Position numbers and translations under genes: made by a program | Assembly: GCA_938049385.1 (NCBI GenBank) | Contig: CALIBQ010000056.1 | Location: 1-57,216 of the forward strand | Reading direction: 5' to 3' | Length of the DNA stretch: 57,216 nt | Source: an uncultured Anaerolineae bacterium | Lineage (GTDB): Bacteria > Chloroflexota > Anaerolineae > JACIWP01 | Shown here: positions 8,015 to 16,472 of the stretch, in pieces | Layout of the letters: the number at the start of each line of letters is the position of its first letter | How positions within the stretch are numbered: position 1 is the stretch's first letter | The notes under the pieces: model-generated | Databases searched by the model: none | The model's input: the letters and a program-made list of their open reading frames with translations, nothing else | Told to the model about the DNA's origin: nothing

Positions 8015-9421
8015 CTATTTGGGCATCTCCTTCAGCATGACGTAGGCCGGCCGCAGTTTCAATTCGGGATATGCCGGCTCAATGATGGACCACCAGTACT
8101 CCTCTTTCTCCGGCGTCCAATCCACATTCTGGAGATAGATCAGGCTCATGATGCCGATCCAAGGCGACCAGTGCGTCTTAGCGTACTGGTACGCCCGCAC
8201 CAGGTATTCCCCCTGTTCAAAGGGGGTAACCGCATGCCAGTGATACGGGGATTCGGGACGCGGGTCAATGGTCCAGCCGAACTCCAGCAGGGCGATCTGC
8301 TTGTCGGCGTCCCCGTTCTCCACCATCACCTGCCGGATGTCCTCCACGTGGCGGAAGCAGTAGATGCGCTTCAGGTTTTCCGGGCTGGGGTCGTTATTGT
8401 TATAGACCGGATTGCGCGCCACCTCGGCGGGGTCCATTTCCGGCGGCGCCTTATAGCCGGCGCCGTGCGCGCCCAGCATGTCGAAGTAGGGTTTGGCGCC
8501 GGCGGCATACATGCCGCGGATGAACTCCAGATCGGGCATGGCCACATCGTCCCAGCGCGTGGTGGGGGCCAGGCCGGCGGAGATGACAACGGCATTCGGG
8601 TCTACAGCCTTGATAGCGCGGTAGGCCACCTTCAACATTTCGGTATATTCTGCCGGGTTGGGCGGCCGGCCGCCCCACTCGCTCCGCCCGGGCACGTTCA
8701 GGTTAGGCTCGTTCCATATCTGGTAGGCGTGGATGCGGCCCTTATAGCGCACTGCCAGCGCCGTCAGGAAATCGGCGAAATCCTGCAGGTTGTCCGGCGG
8801 GCCGTTCTCCGGATATCCGCCGCCGGCCCAGGCCGGCTGAGAATCTATCCGCGCCAGCAGTTTCAGGCCGTACTGCTCCACCTGCTGGACAATGCGGTCG
8901 GTGCGCGACCAGTCGAACTGTCCCTTGCCGGCGCCCTCGATGTCCCGCCAGGCAAAGGTCTGCTTGACCCACTGGAAGCCGGCGTCCCGTACCAACTGCA
9001 GATCGCGGTCCGCCACTTCCGGCCGCCACCACAGGAAAACGTGCATGCCGTATTCCGGCGAATTCAACCAGCGCGCCCCCGTGGACGATTTCCTGCCAGA
9101 CGCTGAAGGGGTTGAGGTTGTCGCGGCCGGCGTCGAGGCAGCCGGCGTATTGGCCGGCGCGGATGTGGTGGCCTCCGACGTGTCCTGCCCCTGGTTGGTC
9201 ACGATCGGCAGAACGACCTTCGGCGTCTCGGTCGGCGAGGGGATCGGGGTTGGCGTAGGAGAAGGCACAGGAGTAGCCGTAGCCGTGGGTTCAGGGGTGG
9301 GCATAGGTGTGCTTCGGTTCCCACAGCCGGCCAGCCCTCCCGCGGAGATCGCAAGCATGACGAGGATCACTGTCCAGACCAGCACACTGTGCCGGGACAT
9401 GTTCTTCTGGAATGTGGGCAT
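8015..9421 (-). CDS. Clan GH-A glycoside-hydrolase-like lipoprotein
   Basis: 468 residues from the ATG at 9421, chosen because AAGGAGG lies 5 bases upstream; the open frame extends 22 codons further. A signal sequence ends in LAGC, then comes a Pro/Thr-rich spacer (about residues 35-75) and a TIM-barrel domain. The barrel carries WNEP (Glu238, probable acid/base) and LLEFGW (Glu380, probable nucleophile), the two glutamates of clan GH-A enzymes such as families 5 and 39. The barrel is clearly related to the C-terminal domain of the upstream gene. It is predicted to be tethered outside the membrane and to act on a polysaccharide or glycan, but substrate and family number cannot be fixed from sequence alone. 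Confidence 0.85.
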   Translation of the reverse strand: MPTFQKNMSRHSVLVWTVILVMLAISAGGLAGCGNRSTPMPTPEPTATATPVPSPTPTPIPSPTETPKVVLPIVTNQGQDTSEATTSAPANTPAASTPAATTSTPSASGRKSSTGARWLNSPEYGMHVFLWWRPEVADRDLQLVRDAGFQWVKQTFAWRDIEGAGKGQFDWSRTDRIVQQVEQYGLKLLARIDSQPAWAGGGYPENGPPDNLQDFADFLTALAVRYKGRIHAYQIWNEPNLNVPGRSEWGGRPPNPAEYTEMLKVAYRAIKAVDPNAVVISAGLAPTTRWDDVAMPDLEFIRGMYAAGAKPYFDMLGAHGAGYKAPPEMDPAEVARNPVYNNNDPSPENLKRIYCFRHVEDIRQVMVENGDADKQIALLEFGWTIDPRPESPYHWHAVTPFEQGEYLVRAYQYAKTHWSPWIGIMSLIYLQNVDWTPEKEEYWWSIIEPAYPELKLRPAYVMLKEMPK

Positions 9422-9462
9422 CCATGCCTCCTTACACTTTCTGTCAGCGCGAGATAACACGC

Positions 9463-9510
9463 AAAGGCGGCGCCTCCTGCCCGACATGCCGGCTTCAGAG
9501 ACGCCGCCTT
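9463..9510 (-). terminator. Possible weak terminator or attenuator between the two glycosidase-like genes
   Basis: Arms AAGGCGGCG and CGCCGCCTT (about 9464-9472 and 9502-9510) enclose a 29-base loop, and the minus-strand transcript continues with TTT. The long loop and short T run make it weak; it may only reduce read-through to the downstream gene. Confidence 0.4.
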
Positions 9511-9529
9511 CCCCATTACCGCTCAGGTA

Positions 9530-12493
9530 TTACTTGGGCATGTTGGCCAGGGCGACAAAGGCCGGCCGCTGGCTCCAGTCCGATCGCACGATGCCGAAGG
9601 CCGCCTTTTCATCCTGTGGGCCGGCGATCGGGGCGTAGTTCAGGTTCCAAAGGAACATCACGCCGACCCAGCCCCAATTGCGGCCCATCTCGTAAGCGCG
9701 GCGGATGTACTCCGCCTGCTCCGCCTCCGTGTTGTTGGCGGCGTATTCATAGCCAGGAGCCGGCGACGGCGCCAGGTTCTCGATGGACGCCCAGCCGAAT
9801 TCCGTGACCCAGATCTTCTTGCCGCTGTCGCCGTACTTGACCATGACGTTGCGGTAGCGCTCCATAGTATCGCGGAAGAAGAAGCTGGGATGGTTCTTGA
9901 AGGCCGGCTCGACCGGGTCGTTGTAGCCGAACTTGGCGTCCGGCGGGTTGTTGTAGCCCGAAGGATGGGCGCCGATGGCATCCGAGTAGTTCTTCAGCCC
10001 GTTCTGATACATCTGCTCCAGGTAAATCACGTCGTCAATGGCCGTCCGGCCGTCGTTCACGCCTGTGGGCGTGAGGGCGCCGCTGACCACGATGGCATTG
10101 GGGTCCACCGCTTTGATGGCGCGGTAGGCGGCTTTCAGCAGTTCCATGTACTGCGCCGCGTTGATGGGCTGATTGCCCCATTCATAGTGCAGGTTCTGCT
10201 CGTTCCATATCTCGTAGGCCTGCACCTTGCCCTTATAGCGGGCGGCCATGGCGCTGAGGAAATCGGCGAAGTCCTGTGGGTTGGCCGGCGGGCCTTCCAC
10301 GCGCAAGTCAGCTCCAGGCGGCCGCGCCCAGGACGGTGCCTTCACCACGCTCAACAGCAGGTTGATGCCGTTGGCGCTACAGCTTTCCACAATACGGTCC
10401 AGCTCGCCCCAGTTGTACTGCCCCTTGCCGCCCGACTCGACGGCCTTCCACTCGACCTGCTGTTTGGTCCAGTTGAAGCCCAGCGCCTTGATATGGTTCA
10501 CAAGCTGGGCATGGTCGGTGTAGTACCAGTGCGCCTGGATGCCGTAGCCAAAGCTGGTACTGCGCGGCGCCGGCGCCGGGCTGGCGCTCTCGCCGGCGGA
10601 TGCCTGTGCTTTCGGCGTGGCAGTCGCCTTTGGCTTCGGGGTCGCGGTCGGCGCCGGCGTAGGCGTGGCCGTCGGCGTCGGGGTCATGGTCGGTGTCGGT
10701 GTGGGTGATGCCACGATCATGGCAATCGGTGTGCCGGCCGCCAATGTCTTCCCGTCACTGCCGGCGATGGCCACTTCCACGACATATTCGCCCGGCTCCT
10801 GCGGCGCGACCCAGTCGTAGACCGGCTGGTCCAGCGGCCGGGATTCGGTAACCAGCGGTTCGCCGCTGGATTTGCGCACCGTCCAGGTGGCGATCAGCGG
10901 ATTGGCGCCCGGTTTGGCACCCGGCGCGGCGGCATACTGCTGGAGCACCGGCCAGATGAGCTCGTCGTTCTGCTCGCCGGCCAGATGCTGTACAGCGACG
11001 CCGCGCAGATTGTAGCCGGCCAGGAGGCTGGTCTTATGCGCCAGGCTGGCGGCGTTCTCCAGATAGACGGTCCGGCGCTGGCCGGCGGCGTCGGTATAGT
11101 TGAACACATAGGTGCCCAGCGCTTCATCGAACTTCACCCCGCCGGACTCCTGTGCCGCCTTCAGGGCAAAGGCCACGTGCTGGCCGGGATTGATGACGTT
11201 GGACCCGTTCACCTCCACTTGCGTGAAAGCCGCCAACGCCCGGGAATAGGGAATAGCGGTGTAGGTATTCCCCACCTGCTCGACACTGTAGGCAGACAGG
11301 ACGGGCTGAAGCTTGAAGCGGTCCACCTGCCCCACCGCCCAGCGCAGGAACTGCTCCATCTGGCCGCCGGCGCGCCAGGCCTCCGGGTTCGGAAGGCCTT
11401 CCACGCGGAAGATATCGGCCGCCATACCCAGCGCCACCCAGTCATAGGCGCCGGTCTCCCAGCGGTCCTCAGCAATTTGCACCGGCGGGTCCAACCGCAC
11501 TGACAGCAGTTTGCCGTTCGTGTGCAGGCTGTCGGACAGCGTCTGGATGAAGTCGCGGAACTCGGCCCGCAGGTCAGGGCTGACGCCGCGATAATACACC
11601 TCGACGCCGGCGAAGTCATGGTTGACCGCCAGGCTGACCAGCGCCTGCACATGGGCCTGCCGCGCCTCTTCGGAGATGAGCATGTTGTCAGTCAGGTCAC
11701 TGCGCACTACGCCGTCGGGGCCCCAGTTGCGCACGGTGGGGATGATGCGCACGCCGGCCTGACGCGCGGCATCCACCGACGCCGGCAGATCACCTACCAC
11801 GCTCCCATCATCGGCCGTATAGAGGCCCTGCGGGAAGACCTCGCTGGCCGAGTTCAGCATGTTGGCCGGTAGAGCCGCCTCCCCTTCCAGGTCTACGCCT
11901 ACCGCTGGCGCGCGGGCATCCGTTTGGAAGACGGCGAAGGCCCCGGGCAGCCAGCCTACATGCGACTCGATGATATCATCTTCGGCGATGATGTTGTGCG
12001 GGAGCCAGGTCCAGACCCCATCCTGCCAGGCATAGATGTCCAAGGTAGAATAGGGTTCGGAGTCATTGGGGATGGGAATGGTCAGGACAGCCTGAGAGGG
12101 CATGCTCCCCCGCAGGGCTACTTGGTAGAGCGGACTGCGCATGACGAGATATTCCGGGATGCTTTCGGCGGCTTTGCGCAGGGCGCGGCCGGCGGAACCT
12201 TCCAGGAACTCCAGCCTTGGAATAGATGTGAGCTGAATGCGGACCGGTGCTTGAAGCCCCTCGGCCGGCAGTGTCACCTGCGTGCCGTCCGGGTCCACCA
12301 CCGAACCGCCGCCCATGTCGATGGGGGCAAAGCCGGCCTCGAACAGACGCTCGCGCAGGGAAATCGGCGGGAGAAGCAGACTGGCCGCCAGCAGTGCCGG
12401 AATGACCACCAGATTGATGACCCATCCAGCCCATTTGCTTTCCAGGAGCTGTTCCAGAATGTCTCCCAGACCGCGGGATTGCGTGCTATCCAT
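9530..12493 (-). CDS. Membrane-anchored GH18-like plus GH-A-like two-barrel protein
   Basis: 987 residues from the second of two adjacent ATGs (5 bases after AGGAGG). Order seen: a membrane helix at about 20-45, a beta-rich region to about 190, a GH18/YaaH-like barrel (about 210-510), a beta-sandwich, a Pro/Thr/Ala/Lys linker (about 600-650) and a clan GH-A barrel to the end. In the GH18-like part the usual DxxDxDxE motif is replaced by DFAGVEVYYRG, so the catalytic Glu seems lost and it may only bind glycan. The GH-A part keeps WNEQN (Glu near 765) and VTEFGW (Glu near 898). The GH-A part is a paralogue of the next gene's barrel. Predicted to act at the cell surface. Confidence 0.85.
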   Translation of the reverse strand: MDSTQSRGLGDILEQLLESKWAGWVINLVVIPALLAASLLLPPISLRERLFEAGFAPIDMGGGSVVDPDGTQVTLPAEGLQAPVRIQLTSIPRLEFLEGSAGRALRKAAESIPEYLVMRSPLYQVALRGSMPSQAVLTIPIPNDSEPYSTLDIYAWQDGVWTWLPHNIIAEDDIIESHVGWLPGAFAVFQTDARAPAVGVDLEGEAALPANMLNSASEVFPQGLYTADDGSVVGDLPASVDAARQAGVRIIPTVRNWGPDGVVRSDLTDNMLISEEARQAHVQALVSLAVNHDFAGVEVYYRGVSPDLRAEFRDFIQTLSDSLHTNGKLLSVRLDPPVQIAEDRWETGAYDWVALGMAADIFRVEGLPNPEAWRAGGQMEQFLRWAVGQVDRFKLQPVLSAYSVEQVGNTYTAIPYSRALAAFTQVEVNGSNVINPGQHVAFALKAAQESGGVKFDEALGTYVFNYTDAAGQRRTVYLENAASLAHKTSLLAGYNLRGVAVQHLAGEQNDELIWPVLQQYAAAPGAKPGANPLIATWTVRKSSGEPLVTESRPLDQPVYDWVAPQEPGEYVVEVAIAGSDGKTLAAGTPIAMIVASPTPTPTMTPTPTATPTPAPTATPKPKATATPKAQASAGESASPAPAPRSTSFGYGIQAHWYYTDHAQLVNHIKALGFNWTKQQVEWKAVESGGKGQYNWGELDRIVESCSANGINLLLSVVKAPSWARPPGADLRVEGPPANPQDFADFLSAMAARYKGKVQAYEIWNEQNLHYEWGNQPINAAQYMELLKAAYRAIKAVDPNAIVVSGALTPTGVNDGRTAIDDVIYLEQMYQNGLKNYSDAIGAHPSGYNNPPDAKFGYNDPVEPAFKNHPSFFFRDTMERYRNVMVKYGDSGKKIWVTEFGWASIENLAPSPAPGYEYAANNTEAEQAEYIRRAYEMGRNWGWVGVMFLWNLNYAPIAGPQDEKAAFGIVRSDWSQRPAFVALANMPK

Positions 12494-12799
12494 CATAACC
12501 TCCTGATGCGTTCATCCTAGTTGTAGCTCACCGCGTGCCGGCGCGCGGTCAGTGACTGCGCCGATGGACGCGATAGCAGAGGGGCATGGGGCACCCCGTG
12601 CCGCGCGCAGGCGCAATCAGAGGGGGAGAGAAATGCCGGCCGGAAAGGGGATTGGGATGCGTAGAATTGGTGTGAAAGGCCATCCAGAGACCCGGCGGGA
12701 ACCGGACCGTCGGGAGAGTGATGCCCTGGTATATTCACGATGTACGCCCAACCTCCAAAGTTGGCATGAAAGCGATGGCTCCTTCCACTCACGGGCGGT

Positions 12800-12828
12800 A
12801 TTCTAGCATATCCCCCACCTTTTGACAA
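12800..12828 (-). promoter_or_regulatory. Promoter for the glycosidase-C69-selenoprotein operon
   Basis: Reading the minus strand: TTGTCA (-35), 17 bases, TAGAAT (-10), with TGC immediately before the -10 (extended -10). It points toward the gene starting at 12493, leaving a leader of about 300 bases. The repeat element begins 17 bp upstream of the -35. Confidence 0.65.
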
Positions 12829-12845
12829 ATGTCCACACTTTGAGA

Positions 12846-13020
12846 GTGTTGAAAAAGTCCAAACATACAATCTGTGGAAGCGGCCTAGCGGCTGAAGCCG
12901 CGGCAACAACTGCGAAGCCTGCTTGCGCAGGCTTCGCGAAGTCGGTGCCGGCCGACTTCGCAGGCACACAGCCGTAGTTTCAACTGCTAGGCGATGAGCC
13001 AATACCCGCTTTTTCAACAC
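12846..13020. mobile_element. MITE-like 175-bp element, copy 1, with 12-bp terminal inverted repeats
   Basis: The ends are perfect inverted repeats GTGTTGAAAAAG and CTTTTTCAACAC. Inside are several hairpins, including GCGAAGCCTGC/GCAGGCTTCGC and CGAAGTCGG/CCGACTTCG, and a long-range stem GCCTAGC (12883-12889) with GCTAGGC (12986-12992). No coding potential and no clear target-site duplication. A second, right-truncated copy lies at 57033-57190. Confidence 0.8.
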
Positions 13021-13089
13021 CTCCATACCGAGGGTTCGCACAGCGGGCCGCCGGCCGATAGCATAAATCCGCACCTTCGTGAGGAACGC

Positions 13090-13118
13090 TTGTCGCGCCG
13101 GCCGGCCTGTGGTACAAT
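13090..13118 (+). promoter_or_regulatory. Promoter for the adenosine-specific kinase operon
   Basis: TTGTCG, 17-base spacer, TACAAT, placed about 57 bases before the ATG at 13175. Confidence 0.6.
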
Positions 13119-13174
13119 GCGCAGGACAGCATCCCCAGAGCATACCATTCATCCCATGAAAGGAGGCGTCAGAC

Positions 13175-13660
13175 ATGGAGCTGAGGCTGGTGACCATCGA
13201 AAAGCCCGATGACATTAACTTCATCCTGGGCCAGTCGCACTTCATCAAAACGGTGGAAGACCTGCATGAAGCACTGGTAACCGCCGTGCCGGGCATCCAG
13301 TTCGGCCTGGCGTTCTGCGAATCCTCCGGGCCGGCGCTGGTGCGCTACAGCGGCACGGACGCGGAGATGATCGAACTGGCGAAGAAGAACGCCCTGGCCC
13401 TTTCCGCCGGCCACTGCTTCATCATCTTCCTGCGCAACGCCTATCCTATCAACGTGCTGAACGCGGTCAAAATGGTGCCGGAGGTGTGCCGCATCTTCTG
13501 CGCCACCGCCAACCCGGTGCAGGTAGTCATCGCCGAGACGGAGCAAGGGCGCGGCATCCTGGGCGTCGTTGACGGCGTGAAGAGCAAGGGGATCGAGGGC
13601 GAGGAGGATATCGCCTGGCGCAAGCAGTTCCTGCGCAAAATCGGCTATAAACTGGGATAA
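13175..13660 (+). CDS. Adenosine-specific kinase family protein (DUF355/PF04008)
   Basis: 161 residues, full family length. The sequence from VTIEKPDDINFILGQSHFIK through GIQFGLAFCESSG, RYSGTD and the C-terminal EDIAWRKQFLRKIGYKLG is the pattern of the small archaeal/bacterial family described as adenosine-specific kinase. A strong AAAGGAGG site precedes the ATG. It starts an operon with the phosphatase-superfamily enzyme 7 bases downstream. The name follows the family; a real substrate in this organism is not shown. Confidence 0.88.
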   Translation: MELRLVTIEKPDDINFILGQSHFIKTVEDLHEALVTAVPGIQFGLAFCESSGPALVRYSGTDAEMIELAKKNALALSAGHCFIIFLRNAYPINVLNAVKMVPEVCRIFCATANPVQVVIAETEQGRGILGVVDGVKSKGIEGEEDIAWRKQFLRKIGYKLG

Positions 13661-13666
13661 TGGGCT

Positions 13667-14575
13667 TTGGCAGTCCTGTTCGTCTTCCTGGATGGATTCG
13701 GCCTGGGCCGGCCGGATGACAGCAACCCCTTCTGGCGCTATCGGGCGCCCTTCCTGGAGGGTCTGCTGGGCCAGCGGCTGACCCAGGCCCTCGGCGCGGA
13801 ACGGCCGGGGCTTCTGGCGCGCGGCGTGGACGCCGGCCTGGGGGTGCCGGGCGTGCCGCAGAGCGCCACCGGCCAGACGGCGCTGTTCACGGGCGTGAAC
13901 GCGCCGGCCCTGTTGGGCACCCACATCACAGGCTACCCCAACGGCCGGCTCCAGGAAATCATTGCCGAACACAGCATCCTGAAGCGGGCGGTGCAGGCCG
14001 GCTGGCGTGCTGTCTTCGCCAATGCCTACACCGATGTCTACTGGCAGTTGGTGCAGGAAGGGAAGCGCCGGCACAGCGCCACCACCCTGACCAACCTGGC
14101 CGCCGGCCTGCCCTTCCGCGATTTCCGTGACCTGGCGCACGGCCAAGCGGTCTACTGGGATTTCACCCATTCCATTTTCCCGCGCTATTTCGGCATCCGC
14201 GGCGCGTACCGCCGGCCGGCGGAGGCCGGCCGCAATCTGGCACTGCTGGGCCGGGAATATGACCTGGTGCTGTACGAGAGCTTCCTCCCCGATATGATCG
14301 GCCATCGGCGCCTGCCGCATACGCCGCGCTGGCTGGTGTGGGCGCTGGACGCCTTCCTGCAGGGCGTGGTGGAAGCCATGCGGCCGGCGGACAGCCTGGT
14401 GCTGTGCAGTGACCACGGCAATTTCGAGGACCTGGAGACCAAACTGCACACGGAGAACCCCGTGCCCCTGCTGGTGGTGGGGCCGGCGGCAGAGCGGTTC
14501 CACGCGGCCCGCGCCATCACCGACGTGGCGCCGGCGGTACTGCGGGCGCTCGATGTATCGGCCGGGGGAACATGA
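13667..14575 (+). CDS. Alkaline-phosphatase-superfamily metalloenzyme
   Basis: 302 residues starting with a TTG, the first possible start after an in-frame stop. VFLDGFGLG (metal-binding Asp near 8), PQSATGQTALFTG (the nucleophile Ser/Thr region) and LCSDHGNFED (metal-binding Asp-His) are the marks of the superfamily containing phosphopentomutase and phosphoglycerate mutase. It is shorter than phosphopentomutase and lacks an obvious cap of that kind. Next to a putative adenosine kinase-family gene it may act on a nucleotide or sugar phosphate, but this is inference. Its end overlaps the next gene's first possible ATG by 4 bases. Confidence 0.82.
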   Translation: MAVLFVFLDGFGLGRPDDSNPFWRYRAPFLEGLLGQRLTQALGAERPGLLARGVDAGLGVPGVPQSATGQTALFTGVNAPALLGTHITGYPNGRLQEIIAEHSILKRAVQAGWRAVFANAYTDVYWQLVQEGKRRHSATTLTNLAAGLPFRDFRDLAHGQAVYWDFTHSIFPRYFGIRGAYRRPAEAGRNLALLGREYDLVLYESFLPDMIGHRRLPHTPRWLVWALDAFLQGVVEAMRPADSLVLCSDHGNFEDLETKLHTENPVPLLVVGPAAERFHAARAITDVAPAVLRALDVSAGGT

Positions 14576-14610
14576 CGGCCGGCCTGAGCGTCTCATTCCC
14601 AGGGGGCAGT

Positions 14611-16329
14611 ATGCGGACACACTGTACCGGTGCCATCCGGGCCGTCATTGTCATATGGCTGGTGCTCATGCTGGGTGCCGTATGCGCCGGCCGGGTGCTG
14701 GCAGGGCCGCCGGCACAGGGTGCCGTGCACATCGTTCAGCCCGGCGAAACGCTCACCCTTATCGCCGGGCGTTATGGGGTCAGCGTGGAAGACCTGGTGC
14801 GCTGGAACGGGCTGGCCAATCCCGATTGGATCGAAGTGGGCCAGCGCCTGCTGGTTTACCTGCCGGCTTCCCCGCTTGCCGGCCCCCTCGCCTCACCCTT
14901 TGTGCGCGTGAACCTGTCCCCCTGGCCGGCCGTGCAAGGCGAGACGGTCACCTGCGAGATAGTAACCGAGCGGCCGATGCGCTTGACGGCCATATACAAG
15001 GGGAACGAGATACCCTTCGTCCAGGAGGGTCTGCGCTCCTGGGCCTTACTGCCAGTGCATGCGATGCAGGAGCCGGGCATATACCCCGTGGAACTGCGCG
15101 CCTATCCGGCTTCCGGCCGGAGGGACTCCCAGCCCATCGGCCGGCTGTCGGTCCATCTCTACGTGGTGGCCGGCACATTCGAGACGTATGACATCGTGAT
15201 CCCACCCTCCAGCGATAAGGCCGGCTTGCTGAATGCCGAGCTGATTCGCGCCGAATGGGCGCGCCTGGCTGGCATCTTCTCCCAGCGCACCCCGGAGAAG
15301 CTGTGGTCCGGGCCGTTCCGCTATCCGCTGGAGGCCGACGTGCGCAGAATCACCTCTGCCTTCGGCGAACGCCGCTCCTACAACGGCGGGCCGGTCTCCA
15401 GCTATCATGAGGGGTTGGATTTCGGCGCGCCGGAGGGCACGCCGGTGTATGCGCCGGCGGCCGGCCGCATTGCCCTGGCGGAGCCGCTGACAGTGCGGGG
15501 CAGAGCGGTCGTTATTGATCATGGGCTGGGGGTCTATTCCGGGTTCTGGCACCTTGCGGAAATCTTGACCACCGCCGGCCAGCCCGTGAAACCCGGTGAT
15601 CTCATCGGCCGGGTGGGGAACACCGGCCTTTCCACCGGCAGTCATCTGCATTGGGAGATACGGGTAAATGCCACAGCGGTGAACCCGATGCAGTGGACGC
15701 GGAGTGAGATGCCGGCGTCCTCGGCCGGCGCACCGGAAGCCCGCACGCCTGCCGCACTGGCCGAGGCGTATCCGCTGGCGGTAGGGAACCAGTGGGTGTA
15801 TCAAGTGGACACTGCTCAGCGGGTGGAGGGCTGGTGGCTGAGGATAGCAACAGTGGTGACCGAAACGGTGACGGCGGTGGCGGAGCAGGAGGAAGCAGGG
15901 TTCATCTCGCTGAAGAGGGATGGCGTGGAAGGGCCGGCCGCGCGCTGGATGGATACTGTCTATCACTTGCTCGTGCTCGATGGCCGGCTGATGCGCTTGC
16001 CGGCAGGCTACACCACTGATGACCTGTTGGCATCGGATGAACTCCAGACACGGTTCCTGCGCTGTATCTGGCCCCTGCAGGTGGGGGACCGCTGGGGGCA
16101 GGCCGGCCCTGAGCGGATGGAATGGGAGGTGCGTTCCAGCGGCACAGTGGAGACGCCGGCCGGCCGTTTCTCCGGGAGCTATCTCCTCGTGGGCACAGGG
16201 CCAGAGGAAATCCAGCGGGTGGTGTTCTGCGCCGGCGCCGGGGAGGTCTTCCGCGAGCGCTATCGGCTTCACGAGTCCTATCGCGAGCGTTGGGAGCTGG
16301 TGGCATGGACGCCGGCCGGCGGGCAGTAA
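14611..16329 (+). CDS. LysM domain M23 family metallopeptidase, secreted
   Basis: 572 residues from the ATG at 14611, which has AGGGGG 5 bases upstream; an earlier ATG at 14572 overlaps the previous stop and gives 585. A signal helix (VIVIWLVLMLGAV) is followed by one LysM (from VHIVQPGETL to GQRLLVYL), a beta-rich stretch and an M23 lysostaphin-like domain. Zinc ligands are the His and Asp of YHEGLDFG (His266, Asp270) and the His of SHLHW (His347). The last 190 residues form an unassigned beta domain. It should cleave peptidoglycan cross-links or peptides outside the membrane. The adjacent LysM protein suggests a shared wall-related role. Confidence 0.92.
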   Translation: MRTHCTGAIRAVIVIWLVLMLGAVCAGRVLAGPPAQGAVHIVQPGETLTLIAGRYGVSVEDLVRWNGLANPDWIEVGQRLLVYLPASPLAGPLASPFVRVNLSPWPAVQGETVTCEIVTERPMRLTAIYKGNEIPFVQEGLRSWALLPVHAMQEPGIYPVELRAYPASGRRDSQPIGRLSVHLYVVAGTFETYDIVIPPSSDKAGLLNAELIRAEWARLAGIFSQRTPEKLWSGPFRYPLEADVRRITSAFGERRSYNGGPVSSYHEGLDFGAPEGTPVYAPAAGRIALAEPLTVRGRAVVIDHGLGVYSGFWHLAEILTTAGQPVKPGDLIGRVGNTGLSTGSHLHWEIRVNATAVNPMQWTRSEMPASSAGAPEARTPAALAEAYPLAVGNQWVYQVDTAQRVEGWWLRIATVVTETVTAVAEQEEAGFISLKRDGVEGPAARWMDTVYHLLVLDGRLMRLPAGYTTDDLLASDELQTRFLRCIWPLQVGDRWGQAGPERMEWEVRSSGTVETPAGRFSGSYLLVGTGPEEIQRVVFCAGAGEVFRERYRLHESYRERWELVAWTPAGGQ

Positions 16330-16368
16330 CCCGGCGCGGTTTCTTTACGTTTATTTTCTGCAGACCCC

Positions 16369-16397
16369 TTGACACGGTCCCTGGCCTAGTGTAAGAT
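16369..16397 (+). promoter_or_regulatory. Promoter for the four-LysM protein
   Basis: TTGACA, 17-base spacer, TAAGAT. It lies 40 bases after the M23 gene and about 75 bases before the ATG at 16473, so this gene can be transcribed on its own. Confidence 0.8.
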
Positions 16398-16472
16398 TAT
16401 GTTAGGTTTTACGCCGCCGCAGTCTGCCGGCCGGTTCCGCGCCGGCCTTGACGCTTATGAGGAGGAAAACCC

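Larger units (their letters stand above)
12497..13174. other. 678-bp intergenic region between divergent operons
   Basis: No convincing gene. It holds a minus-strand promoter (12800-12828), the 175-bp inverted-repeat element (12846-13020) and a plus-strand promoter (13090-13118). The stretch 12510-12790, the probable leader of the glycosidase operon, shows no recognised motif. Confidence 0.7.

Noticed and set aside
10560-10720. Tandem-looking repeats in the large glycosidase-like gene (also 9225-9310)
   Set aside because: They encode Pro/Thr-rich linkers and are explained by amino-acid composition, not by CRISPR or a satellite.
13090-13118. Reading the repeat element as the promoter of the adenosine-specific kinase operon
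   Set aside because: A separate TTGTCG-N17-TACAAT lies downstream of the element and is better placed.
12517-13296. Open frame across the 175-bp element
   Set aside because: It is created by the element and flanking DNA; no homologous protein and no ribosome site. The similar frame at 56930-57205 arises from copy 2.
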